Shown here one piece after another: positions 22,901 to 33,443 of a stretch of DNA of 36,327 bases (positions are counted from its first letter, which is position 1; the number at the start of each line of letters is the position of its first letter). The notes under the pieces were generated by a model. It searched no databases and was not told the DNA's origin. It saw only the letters and a program-made list of their open reading frames with translations. Origin of the DNA: Streptomyces lonarensis. Its GTDB lineage: Bacteria > Actinomycetota > Actinomycetes > Streptomycetales > Streptomycetaceae. Location of the stretch: NCBI RefSeq assembly GCF_012033735.1, contig NZ_JAAVJD010000031.1, positions 1 through 36,327 on the forward strand. Direction: 5' to 3'. The position numbers and the translations under genes were made by a program.

Positions 22901-23436
22901 GGGCGTCCGGAGGGGCGGCCGGTCGGATCGGCCGGGGCCGGCGCCGGCCCGGGTCCCGCCCGTCGCCTGCGGGCGTCGGCCGCCGTCACACGCCCGGGTG
23001 GTCCGGCCTGTGGGACCGGCACGGCTTCAGCACCCGGTGCCCGCCCCGTGCGGGGTCGGTGACCGCCGGATGTCGTCCCGCGAGCCGGACCGTCGATATT
23101 CGGCGACGATTTCCCGCCAACGCGCGCCGGGGGCGCACACCGTCCGCGTGGCGGTTGCCCCTCACCGCTGCCCGTTCGCCCGGCCCCTCTCATCGGCCCG
23201 GACACCGACACCTCGTCAACTCCCCTGCTGCGCAGTGCCGGCAGCGTGCCGGGCGTCCCGGCCGCCGCGGCCCCCAGCCCTCCGCCGCTGGACGGCGACC
23301 GCCGCCGGCGCCCCCCGTCGGCACCGCGCGCCCCTGCCCCCACCGGCCTCGACGTGGCATCCGCCACAGACCGTCGGGTCCCCCGTACGGGAGAATCCTT
23401 GCTCGGTCGGGCCACCTCCGTGTGGGTGGCTGCCCG

Positions 23437-23442
23437 TAGACT
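23437..23442 (+). promoter_or_regulatory. Possible -10 element (TAGACT) for the PAS-kinase gene
   Basis: A TANNNT hexamer in the leader of the 23549 gene. No good -35 box is seen 16-18 bp upstream. Confidence 0.3.
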
Positions 23443-23548
23443 CCCTCTTGACGCCTTCCGGTGCGCCCGCCGTGTGCGGGCCGGGCCGGGAGCGGTCGCC
23501 GGGGAGGTCAACGTGGGGGCTCAACGTCACTGAGGAGGATGGGTCGTC

Positions 23549-26500
23549 GTGAGCAGCAGGCCGGCGAGAGGCACTGCTCGCCTCGCCGCCATACTCGACG
23601 CGCTGCCTGACGCGCTGGTGCTGGTCAACGGCAACGGCACGGTGGTCAACGCCAACAGCATCGCGCAGGAGGCCCTGGAGTCGACGGGCGCACCGCTGGT
23701 GGGCCGCGGGCTCCTGGACATCCTCCCCGACTTCGACCCGCGGCGTATCCCGGGTTCGATGCGTCCGGAGGAGCTGGACTCCCAGGGCCGCACCGGCCCG
23801 ACGCGGATGACGGCGCGGCGGACGGACGGCAGCGAGCTGCAGGTCGAGGTCACCAGCGCGGCGATCCCGGCAGGGCACTCGCCCTACGCCTCCGCGATCG
23901 AAGCGGCGTTCGCCGACGACTACAGCGGCGACGAGCTGCTGATGCTGGTCGTGCGCGACCTGACCGGCACCCTCGACACCGAGGCGGAACTCGCCCGCCA
24001 GCAGCGCCAGACCGAGATGATCCTGCGCGCGGCGACCGAGGGCGTCATCGGCGTGGACACCGAGGGCCGGGTGGTGCTGGTCAACCCGGCCGCGGCGCAG
24101 ACGTTGGGCCACCGCGCGGGTGCGCTGGGCGGCCAGGAGGTGCACGGGCTGATCCACCACTCCCACGCCGACGGTTCGCCGCTGGCCTGGGAGGAGACGC
24201 CGCTGCACGACACGCTGCGGTCGGGCCGCAAGCACCGCGTCCGTCAGGGGCAGGTGCTGTGGCACAAGTCGGGCGAGGCCATCCCCGTCGACATGACGAC
24301 GGCCCCGGTACGCGACGGTGACCAACTGGTCGGCGCCGTGATGACCTTCACCGACCGCCGGCCGCACGACTCGCTGGTGGCCCGGCACTCCCAGCTGGAC
24401 GCGGTGCTGGCGCACGCGCTGCGCGGGCCGCTGGAGGAGCTGCGCGGCGAGCTCTCCGCGCTGGCCGCGGACGCCGCGGGCCAGTTGTGGCCCGAGGCCA
24501 ACCAGGTGCTGCACCATCTGGCGGCCGGGTACGCGCGGATGACGACGCTGGTGGACAACGTCCTCAGCTTCCAGCGGTTGGACTCCGGCCGGGAGAAGCT
24601 GGCGCGCAAGAAGGTCTCGCTGGACACCGTCGTCACGGCGGGTGTCGAGGGCGCGACCGAGCTGATCGGCCCGGGCCGGGCGCAGTTCGCGGTGCACGCC
24701 CCGCCGATCGACGCCGAGGTCGACCCGGAGCGGCTGGCGCAGGCGCTGGCGCACCTGGTGGCCGATGTCGCGGGGGTGGACTCCACCGGCCGTTCCGCCA
24801 ACGGCGCGCGGGGCGACTCCACCATCGTGGTGGCGGCGGCGCAGCGCGGGGACGTGGTCCGGATCGAGGTCCGCGGCCCGTACACCGGCGGCGACCCGGT
24901 GCACTCCCCGCTGGTGCGCGGCATCGTGCGGCTGCACGGCGGCGTGTTGCAGACCCATGAGGTGCCCGGTGCGGCGGACGGCCGCGCCTACGTGCTGGAG
25001 GTCCCGGTCCGGGCGGACCGCAAGCCCGTCCCGCCGGGCCAGCGGGTGGAGCGGGCCGGGGACACCACCGTCGTGCCGGTGCCGATGGAGCCGGTGCGGG
25101 GCACCGCGGCGCGGCGCGGCGCCGAGCAGGCGAGCCGTCAGGGGCCGCAGCCGCAGGAGGCGTCGTCGGGTGAGGACGGGGCGACGGCGCTTCCGGCGCT
25201 GCCGGCCGGTTCCGACGCGCCGCGCCCCGAGCCGCTGATCGTGACGGCCCCGGAGCCGGCGGCCGGCGGGTTCCCGGTCGCACCGGAGGGCGGCGAAGGC
25301 TACGGCGGCGAGGGCGGGCCGGTGCGGCCGCAGCTCCCGGCGCAGGCGTCGGAGGAGCCGCGGCCGGTGGCGGAGCCGGCCCCCGGGCCGCAGATCCCGG
25401 AGCAGTCGGCGCCGCAGCAGTCGGAGCCGCAGCAGTCGTTGCCGCAGCAGCCGGTGGCCGTGCCGGGCGGGAACGGGGAGTCGCCCACGGGGCGTCGCCG
25501 CCGGGCCCGTGCGGAGGGGCCGGTGCCGCAGCCCGGTGGTGAGCCGATGGCGTTGCCCGGACCGCAGGGGTTCGAACACGAGCAGCAGTCCGCCGGGGAC
25601 ACCGGCGGCGGCCGGCGCCGTCGCGCCGGAGCGGTGGCCGAGACGGAGCTGCCCGCCGAGGCGGCGCAGCAGATCCCGCAGCAGGCCGGTGGTGAGCAGC
25701 CGTCGGGCCGTCGGCGCCGTGCCGCGCCCGAGGGTGTGCCCACCGGGGTGCACGGCCCGGACACGGCGGCGGGCCCGAGCGGCGGCATCGTGATGCCGCC
25801 GGCGGAGGAGCTGCCGCCGCCACCGGCCGACCCGTACGCGACGGCCCCCGCACTGGCGGGGGTACCGTCCGAGACGCCCGAGGAGTCGGGCCCGCCCGCG
25901 CTCCCCGCGGCGTCGCAGCCGGCGGAGGAAGCGGCCGCACCGGAGCAGGAGCCGGCGGCCCAGCCCGGTCCCGAGCAGCCCGCGCCGGCGGGTGGGTTCG
26001 CGGTCTCCCCGGAAGGCGTGGCCCAGGCGGATTCGCCGCAGCAGGTGCCGCAACAGGTGCCGCAACACCCCGCCCCCGGGGGAGCGCCGGAGGCGGTCGT
26101 GCCCCAGGAGGCGGCCGCCGCGGAGGCGCCCGCCGAGCAGCAGCCCCCCGCGGTGGGGGAGGCGCCGGCGCGGTCGGACCACTCGCGGGTCGCGGCCAGC
26201 CCGATACTGTCCGGTTCGCTGCCGCAGCAGGAGCGGCCGCGCCACCAGCCGCTCCCGATGCCGGGGAGCGAGCGGATCGCGGATCAGCACAGCTCGGGGG
26301 TGAGCGTGCAGACGCTCGGCCAGGGCATCCCGGTCTCGCAGGTGACGCAGCACGAGGAGCAGCGGGCCGCGGAGCAGCGCGCCGCGGAGCAGCAGGCGGC
26401 GGTCGGGCCCATGATGGGCGCGGTCCCGGCGTCGAGCCCGGGGCGGCGGCGGAAGCTGGGCAACCCGGCGGCGGACGACTCGCGGCTGAACGCCGCGGGC

Positions 26501-27391
26501 GCGATCCCGTCGGCGCCGGGTACGGACGGGGTGGGCAGGCAGTTCGCCATCGGTGCGCCGGCCGAGGGCTCCGAGGAAGGCCCGGAGCATCTCGACGGCC
26601 CCGGCGGGGCGGTCGAGGTCACCGCGGCGCGGACCCCTGCGGACGACGCGGAGCTGCCGCCGGAGCCGCTGGACAACCCGCGGCGGCTGCTGGTCTGGCC
26701 CGAGCCCGACGTCTCGACACAGCAGGCGCTGACCGAGCGGGGCTACCGCCCGGTGCTGGTGCAGTCGCGGCAGGAGGTGGACGCGCAGATCGCGGCCTAT
26801 CCGGCGGCGCTGTTCGTCGATCCGCTGACGGGGCCGATCACGCGGACGGCGTTGCAATCACTGCGGCAGGCGGCGGTGGCGGCGGGGGTGCCGGTGCTGG
26901 TGACGGCGGGCCTGGGGCTCGCGAGCCGTGACGCCGCCTACGGCGCCGACCCCGCGGTGCTGCTGAAGGCGCTGGCGCCGAGGGACAGCGAGCAGCACCC
27001 GCCGCGGGTACTGCTGGTGGAGGAGCGGCAGCCGATCGCGGACGCGTTGTCGATGGCGCTGGAGCGTCGGGGCATGCAGGTGGTCCACGCCGCGGCGGAT
27101 GCCGAGGCGATGGAGGCGGCGCAGCAGTTCCGCCCGAACCTGGTGGTGATGGATCTGGGCCAGGTCCGGCGGCGCCGGGTGGGCCTGATCGATTTCCTGC
27201 GGGTGCACGACGCGTTGGCGCGGACGCCGTTCGTGGTCTACACGGCGGCGGAGTTGGACCCGGCGCGGCTGCCGCAGTTGGCGTCCGGCGAGACGGTGCT
27301 GTTCCTGGCGGAACGGTCCACCAGTGACGAGGTGCAGGCGCGCATCGTCGATCTGCTGGCGAAGATAGGGGCCGGTTCGCTGCACGGCTGA
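23549..27391 (+). CDS. Double-PAS hybrid histidine-kinase-like protein with long Pro/Gln linker and two receiver-like domains
   Basis: A 1,280-aa cytosolic signalling protein. Order: PAS1 about 10-75 (A-A-I-L-D-A-L-P-D-A-L-V-L-V-N); PAS2 about 155-270; HisKA-like helix with H289 in A-H-A-L-R-G-P-L; a degenerate HATPase about 375-505 (the N-box Asn is absent, L-A-H-L-V-A-D-V-A, and no clear G-boxes). A Pro/Gln/Glu-rich disordered linker spans about 510-1030. Two receiver-like domains follow; the second has D1202 (V-V-M-D-L) but lacks the paired acidic residues and the conserved Lys. ATP hydrolysis and normal phosphotransfer are doubtful; it may be a scaffold or pseudokinase. There are no membrane segments. 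GTG 23549 has GAGGAGG 10 nt upstream. Confidence 0.85.
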   Translation: MSSRPARGTARLAAILDALPDALVLVNGNGTVVNANSIAQEALESTGAPLVGRGLLDILPDFDPRRIPGSMRPEELDSQGRTGPTRMTARRTDGSELQVEVTSAAIPAGHSPYASAIEAAFADDYSGDELLMLVVRDLTGTLDTEAELARQQRQTEMILRAATEGVIGVDTEGRVVLVNPAAAQTLGHRAGALGGQEVHGLIHHSHADGSPLAWEETPLHDTLRSGRKHRVRQGQVLWHKSGEAIPVDMTTAPVRDGDQLVGAVMTFTDRRPHDSLVARHSQLDAVLAHALRGPLEELRGELSALAADAAGQLWPEANQVLHHLAAGYARMTTLVDNVLSFQRLDSGREKLARKKVSLDTVVTAGVEGATELIGPGRAQFAVHAPPIDAEVDPERLAQALAHLVADVAGVDSTGRSANGARGDSTIVVAAAQRGDVVRIEVRGPYTGGDPVHSPLVRGIVRLHGGVLQTHEVPGAADGRAYVLEVPVRADRKPVPPGQRVERAGDTTVVPVPMEPVRGTAARRGAEQASRQGPQPQEASSGEDGATALPALPAGSDAPRPEPLIVTAPEPAAGGFPVAPEGGEGYGGEGGPVRPQLPAQASEEPRPVAEPAPGPQIPEQSAPQQSEPQQSLPQQPVAVPGGNGESPTGRRRRARAEGPVPQPGGEPMALPGPQGFEHEQQSAGDTGGGRRRRAGAVAETELPAEAAQQIPQQAGGEQPSGRRRRAAPEGVPTGVHGPDTAAGPSGGIVMPPAEELPPPPADPYATAPALAGVPSETPEESGPPALPAASQPAEEAAAPEQEPAAQPGPEQPAPAGGFAVSPEGVAQADSPQQVPQQVPQHPAPGGAPEAVVPQEAAAAEAPAEQQPPAVGEAPARSDHSRVAASPILSGSLPQQERPRHQPLPMPGSERIADQHSSGVSVQTLGQGIPVSQVTQHEEQRAAEQRAAEQQAAVGPMMGAVPASSPGRRRKLGNPAADDSRLNAAGAIPSAPGTDGVGRQFAIGAPAEGSEEGPEHLDGPGGAVEVTAARTPADDAELPPEPLDNPRRLLVWPEPDVSTQQALTERGYRPVLVQSRQEVDAQIAAYPAALFVDPLTGPITRTALQSLRQAAVAAGVPVLVTAGLGLASRDAAYGADPAVLLKALAPRDSEQHPPRVLLVEERQPIADALSMALERRGMQVVHAAADAEAMEAAQQFRPNLVVMDLGQVRRRRVGLIDFLRVHDALARTPFVVYTAAELDPARLPQLASGETVLFLAERSTSDEVQARIVDLLAKIGAGSLHG

Positions 27392-27406
27392 CGCGAGTCC
27401 GCGTGG

Positions 27407-27456
27407 CGGCGGCCCGCCTCCCCCGGAAAACACCTTCGGATGGAGGCGGGCCGCCG
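27407..27456. terminator. Bidirectional terminator between PAS-kinase and acyl-CoA ligase genes
   Basis: CGGCGGCCCGCCTCC (27407-27421) is perfectly complementary to 27442-27456, with a 20-nt loop. It serves two convergent genes. Confidence 0.8.
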
Positions 27457-27516
27457 TCGTGTGCGGGCGGCCCCGGGCCGCGGCCCGGCACGCCCCGGTC
27501 CGGGGCGGATGCGGCG

Positions 27517-29226
<1,710 letters not shown>

Positions 29227-29490
29227 CGGGCCTCCCGAGGTCGCGGGACGAGACGCGCTTGTTCCTGTACACGCCGGTAGCTTCAGTGAAGCGCAGTCTG
29301 GCAGCAGCCGCCCGGGATGTCAGCGGGTTGCACAGGCTCGGTGATCATGCGTTCGCGGTACACCGACCACGGTGGGGCGGAAAGCGGAGCGCGAAGTACA
29401 GGGAGCGGGTCGACGCCGCACCGCCCCGACCGGGGCGGACCAGTGGCGGGGCGCGGGTGGGACGCGGGGCGCAGGGCGGGGCGGAACGGG
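29227..29490. other. Intergenic region between ECF sigma and acyl-CoA ligase genes
   Basis: 264 bp upstream of the ligase start and downstream of the sigma-factor stop (both genes on the minus strand). No ORF is supported. It is expected to hold the ligase promoter, but I cannot pick -10/-35 boxes with confidence. Confidence 0.35.
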
Positions 29491-30063
29491 TCAGGCCGCC
29501 ATCGGCTGCTGCCGGGCGACCGCGGACTCGGAGCCGGCCGGGGTGATCACGGCGGCGAGCGAGAGGTCACCTCGCAGCTTGGTGAGTGCGCGGGAGACGG
29601 CGCTCTTGACCGTGCCGACGGAGACGCCGAGCACCTCGGCGGTGCGGACCTCACTGAGGTCCTCGTAGTACCGGAGGACGACCATGGCGCGCTGCCGGGC
29701 CGGCAGCCGCATCACGGCCTGCCACATGGCATCGCGCACGGCCTGCTGCTCCGCGGGGTCGGCAACGGGCAGCGGTTCGGGCTCGGGCAGCTCACCGGTG
29801 ACGTACTCGTCCACGCGCCGCTTGCGCCACTGCGAGGTGCGGGTGTTGACGAGCGTGCGCCGGACGTAGCCGTCCACCGCGCGGTGGTCGGCGATCCGGT
29901 CCCAGGCCACGTAGGTCTTCGTCAGCGCGGTCTGCAGCAGGTCCTCGGCGTCGTTGGGGTCCGAGGTGAGGGAGCGGGCCGTGCGCATCAGCACCGGGCG
30001 GCGCGCCTGAACGTAGGACGCGAAGCTCGGTGTCACCTGCGAGGTGCTTCCTGAGGTGGTCAT
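29491..30063 (-). CDS. ECF RNA polymerase sigma factor (SigE family)
   Basis: A 190-aa group 4 sigma factor of the actinobacterial SigE-family type. Region 2: F-A-S-Y-V-Q-A-R-R-P-V-L, D-A-E-D-L-L-Q-T-A-L-T-K-T-Y. Region 4: L-P-A-R-Q-R-A-M-V-V-L-R-Y-Y-E-D-L-S, then H-T-H V-L-G-V-S-V-G-T-V-K-S-A-V-S-R-A. There is no adjacent anti-sigma gene. ATG 30063 has no ribosome site; TACGTT 7 nt upstream indicates a leaderless mRNA. Function and regulon cannot be read from sequence. Confidence 0.9.
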   Translation of the reverse strand: MTTSGSTSQVTPSFASYVQARRPVLMRTARSLTSDPNDAEDLLQTALTKTYVAWDRIADHRAVDGYVRRTLVNTRTSQWRKRRVDEYVTGELPEPEPLPVADPAEQQAVRDAMWQAVMRLPARQRAMVVLRYYEDLSEVRTAEVLGVSVGTVKSAVSRALTKLRGDLSLAAVITPAGSESAVARQQPMAA

Positions 30064-30070
30064 GGTTCAT

Positions 30071-30076
30071 AACGTA
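30071..30076 (-). promoter_or_regulatory. -10 element TACGTT for leaderless ECF sigma gene
   Basis: TANNNT on the minus strand, 7 nt before ATG 30063. Confidence 0.5.
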
Positions 30077-30259
30077 GGCCGCACAAGGGGTCCGGCGGAT
30101 CGACCCCAGGTCTGGTCGGACCCTCCCTCCAGCGGAGTAGGAACCGCGCTCCGCCGACCACCTACAGGTGGAGGCGGCGTCATCACGGCGTCGGGGTTCT
30201 CAGGGTCGGCATCAGGGGAGCCGGACGGCGGCCGCACTCGACATGATCACCGTGGGCGA

Positions 30260-30275
30260 TGTTCCACGTGAAACA
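30260..30275. promoter_or_regulatory. parS-like ParB binding site
   Basis: TGTTCCACGTGAAACA differs by one base from TGTTTCACGTGAAACA, the canonical parS palindrome. It is intergenic. Streptomyces carries many such sites around oriC, where ParB assembles for chromosome segregation during sporulation. Confidence 0.75.
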
Positions 30276-30592
30276 TGTGACCACCGAGGCGTTCGCGGCG
30301 CGATTCGGGGCAACGGAGGGCAGCGGTCGTCCCGGAGCCGCTCTGGAGGGTTACCCCGACCACAACCCCGCCACACCGCCCTCGGCGAGGCGGTGAGCAG
30401 CAGGCGGAACGGGAAGGTCAATGGTCCCTGGGTTGGGCCTCCACCCCGCTCCTCCCGGAGCATCGGAGGGGCCGCCGCCCGGGGTGCGACCGGCCGCGAC
30501 GGCGTCACGACGACGCGCAGCGGTCGTGACGCGACGGTGGCGACTCGGCGGCAGTCAGCGGCCCCCAAGGCGAGCGCGGCGTCCGGCGGCGG

Positions 30593-31264
30593 TCAGCGGC
30601 TCTCCGGGGCCGGCGCGGTGTCCGGCGACCCGAGCGCCGCCACCTCGCTCGGGGTGCCGGCCATGATCGTGCCCACGTGGGCGGTGATCTGTGCGACCGG
30701 CCAGTCCCACCAGCGCGCCCGCAGCATGCGTTCGACGTCCTCCGCGTCGAAGCGGGTCCTGATGTGCCGCGCCGGGTTGCCGGCCACGATCTCGTACGGG
30801 CCGACGTCCCGGGTCACCACGCTGTGGGCGCCGATGACGGCGCCGTCCGCGATCCGCACCCCCGGCATGATGGTGGCGGCCCGCCCGATCCAGACGTCGT
30901 TGCCGACCCGGGTGTCCCCCGCCTGCTCGATCGCCGAGAAGGTGTCGAGGGTCGCCGCGGTCCAGTCCCCGCCGAACATGGTGAACGGGTAGGTGGAGGG
31001 GCCGACCATCGGATGGGAGCCGCCGGGCATCAGGAAGGTGACGCCCGGCCCGATCGCGGTGAACCGCCCGATCACCAGCCGCTGCGGGCCGAAGAGGTAG
31101 AGGACGTTGGCCTCTTCGAACGGCCGGCGCCGCCCCTCGTCGTCGTAGTAGGTGAAGTCGCCGACCTCGATGAAGGGCGAGGTGATCTGGTTCTTCAGGA
31201 AGACCACGTTGGTGAGTTCGGGTCGGGTGGTGGGGTGCGGCTGGTTCGGGTCGGGGGCGCTCAC
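30593..31264 (-). CDS. CatB-related O-acetyltransferase (hexapeptide repeat)
   Basis: A 223-aa xenobiotic acetyltransferase-type protein with a left-handed beta-helix. Typical segments: F-T-Y-Y-D-D-E, L-V-I-G-R-F-T-A-I-G-P-G-V-T-F-L-M-P-G-G-S-H (with the catalytic-region His), V-G-N-D-V-W-I-G-R-A-A-T-I-M-P-G-V, A-V-I-G-A-H-S-V-V-T-R-D-V and P-Y-E-I-V-A-G-N-P-A. It transfers acetyl from acetyl-CoA to a hydroxyl; drug or sugar acceptors are known in the family, but the acceptor here is not predictable. GTG 31264 has GAGG 6 nt upstream; longer frames exist without support. Confidence 0.9.
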   Translation of the reverse strand: MSAPDPNQPHPTTRPELTNVVFLKNQITSPFIEVGDFTYYDDEGRRRPFEEANVLYLFGPQRLVIGRFTAIGPGVTFLMPGGSHPMVGPSTYPFTMFGGDWTAATLDTFSAIEQAGDTRVGNDVWIGRAATIMPGVRIADGAVIGAHSVVTRDVGPYEIVAGNPARHIRTRFDAEDVERMLRARWWDWPVAQITAHVGTIMAGTPSEVAALGSPDTAPAPESR

Positions 31265-31457
31265 GGCTGCCTCGCTCTGTGCTGGACGGGCGGAAGAGGG
31301 TGTGGGCGGGCGCGGCCCCCCGATCGACCGCGACGTCCCGGCGTCCGCTACCCGGCACCGCCGGAAACCCACCTCCCGCGCAGATCAGGGGGCGGGTATC
31401 GGACATGCGGCGCAGGGGCGGGCGGGCGCAGGGGGGCGGGGTGCGGCGCCCGTGTGC

Positions 31458-31490
31458 GGTGCCCCGGGTGAGGGCGTCCCCCGGGGCACC
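31458..31490 (-). terminator. Terminator after the small secreted protein gene
   Basis: GGTGCCCCGGG (31458-31468) pairs with CCCGGGGCACC (31480-31490), 11 bp with an 11-nt loop, about 105 nt beyond the stop on the minus strand. Confidence 0.7.
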
Positions 31491-31594
31491 GCCGGAAACG
31501 GGGAAGGCCCCGCGGCCGCATCGGAAGGTTGCGGCCACGAGGCTCCTGGTGTCGGGGCCGGCTGGTCCCCCCGGGACGACCGCCGGCGCCGACC

Positions 31595-31900
31595 TCACCA
31601 GAGGTTGGTGAAGTTGACCGTGGCGTTGGTCTGGTCGATCGCGGTGAACCCGCTGCCGACCACGCTCGCGGTGTTGTTCTGGTTCGCGGCCCCCTGGCCG
31701 GTCGCAGCCTGCTGCGTCGTGGTCGAGTTGCCCTCGTTGTCGTCGCCGACACCGCTGCCGATGTTGCTGACCACGGACGCGTTGGATCCGTAGCCCGCGA
31801 CGGCGCCGTTGTTCGCCAGGGCGACACCGCCCAGCAGCCCCAGGGCCAGCGGCAGCGAAGCGGCGGCGGCGACGACACGAGCGGTACGGATGTGGGTCAT
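31595..31900 (-). CDS. Small secreted Asn/Gly/Ser/Thr-rich protein
   Basis: A 101-aa protein with a clear signal peptide (residues 1-29: M-T-H-I-R-T-A-R-V then V-A-A-A-A-S-L-P-L-A-L-G-L-L-G, cleavage near V-A-L-A-N). The roughly 72-residue mature part has no Cys or Lys and is rich in Asn, Gly, Ser, Thr and Gln (N-N-G-A-V-A-G-Y-G-S-N-A-S-V-V-S-N-I-G). It has alternating polar/hydrophobic strands and ends N-F-T-N-L-W. It is not a chaplin or rodlin by motif. The composition would suit a surface or amyloid-type fibre, but that is inference. AGGAGGA precedes ATG 31900 by 7 nt. Confidence 0.8.
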   Translation of the reverse strand: MTHIRTARVVAAAASLPLALGLLGGVALANNGAVAGYGSNASVVSNIGSGVGDDNEGNSTTTQQAATGQGAANQNNTASVVGSGFTAIDQTNATVNFTNLW

Positions 31901-32523
31901 TCAGATCCTCCTGGGTTGCGGCCTGCCGTCGGGGCATGCCGGTGCGGTCGTGCGGAGTGGTGCGAAGGGCGTGGGGGGCGTGGTGCGGTGCTGTCGTATC
32001 GATGCGGGTCCGTCGTACGGCGGGGGTTGCGCCCCGCCGACGGCTCCTCGAACGCCCGCCCCGGCGGACGGGAGTGGCTCCCGCCCCGGCTGGTCCGGGG
32101 GGACGGTGGGTCTGGGTCTCTGACTCGGAAGGCCGGCCGAAGGGCCGGTGGTGCTGCGGTGTTCGGTGCGGTGTTCGGTGCGGCGGGCCCGTCGGCCCGG
32201 TTGATCGTCTGCGACGTCGTGCCCCCATGCTGCCCGGACGAACCAGCTGGAACCACCGCATCACCCAGCTTCCCTCCCACGAAGGACCCAGCCCCCGGAA
32301 AACCCCGCTTTCGGGGCGTTTCAAGTCTCCGCACACCGGGCCACCGGGGGCGCTCAGCGCCGACCGCGACGGGGCGCACAGCGCGCACGGCAGCCTCGTG
32401 CGCCCCTCGCGGAGTCACGCCCCGTCCTCCGCGTCGCCTCCCGTCCGGGCGAAACTGCGCGGCGACGGGTGGCCGCGCCGACCAGCAGCGGCAGCCACCG
32501 GCGGGGTGGGGCATGCTGGTCGG
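31901..32523. other. Long intergenic region between divergent genes
   Basis: 623 bp between the secreted-protein gene (minus) and the AraC-type gene (plus). Open frames cross it but lack a start or family match. It includes GTTCGGTGCG repeated at 32160-32180 and an orphan hairpin with U-tract (32300-32321). Confidence 0.5.
32300..32321 (-). terminator. Orphan intrinsic terminator-like hairpin
   Basis: AAACCCCG-CTTT-CGGGGCGTTT: a 5-bp GC stem flanked by A and T runs, giving a TTTT tract on the minus strand. No annotated transcript reads into it from the right, so it may end an unannotated small RNA or be incidental. Confidence 0.35.
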
Positions 32524-33231
32524 ATGTACCGGGAACGGGAGACGCCGCTGCTTCCCGGGGCCGTCCTCTGGGACAGGGGCCCCGCGGCAGCGGCGGCGGA
32601 ACAGCGGGTCCTGCCGGACGGCTGCACGGACCTCATCTGGTGCGACGGCCTGCTGGTCGCAGGCCCCGACTCCCGGGCGCACCTGAGCACGACACCGCCG
32701 GGCACGGCGTTCGACGCGATCCGGCTGCCGCCGGGGACGGGCGCCGCCGTTCTCGGGGTCCCTGCCGCCGAACTCCGGGACCAGCGGGTGCCGTTGGCGG
32801 CGCTGTGGGGCGACGCGGCCGCCCGTGCCCTCAGCGAGCGCGTGGCGGGGGCGCAGGACCGCGGCGCGGTGCTGGCCGACGTGGCCCGCCAACGGCTGGC
32901 GGCGGCGTCAGGGGCCGCGCCCGGCGCCGGACCGGAGGCCGAGCCCCTGCGCCGAGTGGTGCTCGCCCATGCCCGGAACGGAAAGGCCGTCGCAGAGACC
33001 GCGCGGGCCGCGGGGATCGGCGAACGGCAGCTGCACCGCCGCTGCCTCGCGCTCTTCGGCTACGGTGCCAAGCAGTTGGCCGGGATTCTGCGGCTCCACC
33101 GAGCGCTGGATCTGGTGGCGGCCGGGGTCCCCGCCGCCGAGGCGGCGGTACGCAGCGGCTACGCCGACCAGCCGCACTTCGCCCGGGAGGTGCGCCGTCT
33201 GGCAGGCGTGCCGCTCTCCCGGCTGCGCTGA
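32524..33231 (+). CDS. AraC-family transcriptional regulator (DUF6597-type N-terminus)
   Basis: A 235-aa regulator. Residues 1-95 form the DUF6597-like sensory part (L-P-D-G-C-T-D-L-I-W-C-D-G-L-L-V-A-G-P-D). The two AraC helix-turn-helices lie at about 140-232 (A-V-A-E-T-A-R-A-A-G-I-G-E-R-Q-L-H-R-R and A-A-V-R-S-G-Y-A-D-Q-P-H-F-A-R-E-V-R-R). It may control the neighbouring VOC gene, but no operator is evident. ATG 32524 has no ribosome site; CATGCT lies 6 nt upstream, a weak leaderless signal. Confidence 0.88.
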   Translation: MYRERETPLLPGAVLWDRGPAAAAAEQRVLPDGCTDLIWCDGLLVAGPDSRAHLSTTPPGTAFDAIRLPPGTGAAVLGVPAAELRDQRVPLAALWGDAAARALSERVAGAQDRGAVLADVARQRLAAASGAAPGAGPEAEPLRRVVLAHARNGKAVAETARAAGIGERQLHRRCLALFGYGAKQLAGILRLHRALDLVAAGVPAAEAAVRSGYADQPHFAREVRRLAGVPLSRLR

Positions 33232-33443
33232 CCGCGACGCCCGGCCCGGTCGCCGCGCGCGGCCCGGCGGGACGCCCTGACGGGGCTCGACGCCGGGCCG
33301 CGCCGCCGGGCCGCCGGCGGCGACCTGGGGCGGCACCGGCGTCCCGCGCCCCTCCGGGCACCGGCCCACGGGCACCGATCGCGCCGACCCTCCGTCCCCG
33401 GGGTGCGCGGAAAGCCCGCAGCGCCCCGGGGAGTCCGAGCCGA

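Larger units (their letters stand above)
22797..23548. other. Long intergenic region between SSI and PAS-kinase genes
   Basis: 752 bp without a supported gene. It contains the SSI terminator (22870-22900), an AT-richer patch near 23094-23117 (TCGATATTCGGCGACGATTT), a possible -10 box TAGACT (23437-23442) about 107 bp before GTG 23549, and the ribosome site GAGGAGG (23532-23538). Confidence 0.5.
30064..30592. other. Intergenic region containing a parS-like site
   Basis: 529 bp without a supported gene. Contents: the leaderless -10 box of the ECF sigma gene (30071-30076) and the parS-like 16-mer (30260-30275). Confidence 0.55.

Noticed and set aside
23216-26857. 1,213-codon open frame on the minus strand
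   Set aside because: It is antisense to the PAS-kinase gene and consists of Arg/His/Leu-rich low-complexity sequence; GC-rich codon bias leaves the opposite strand open.
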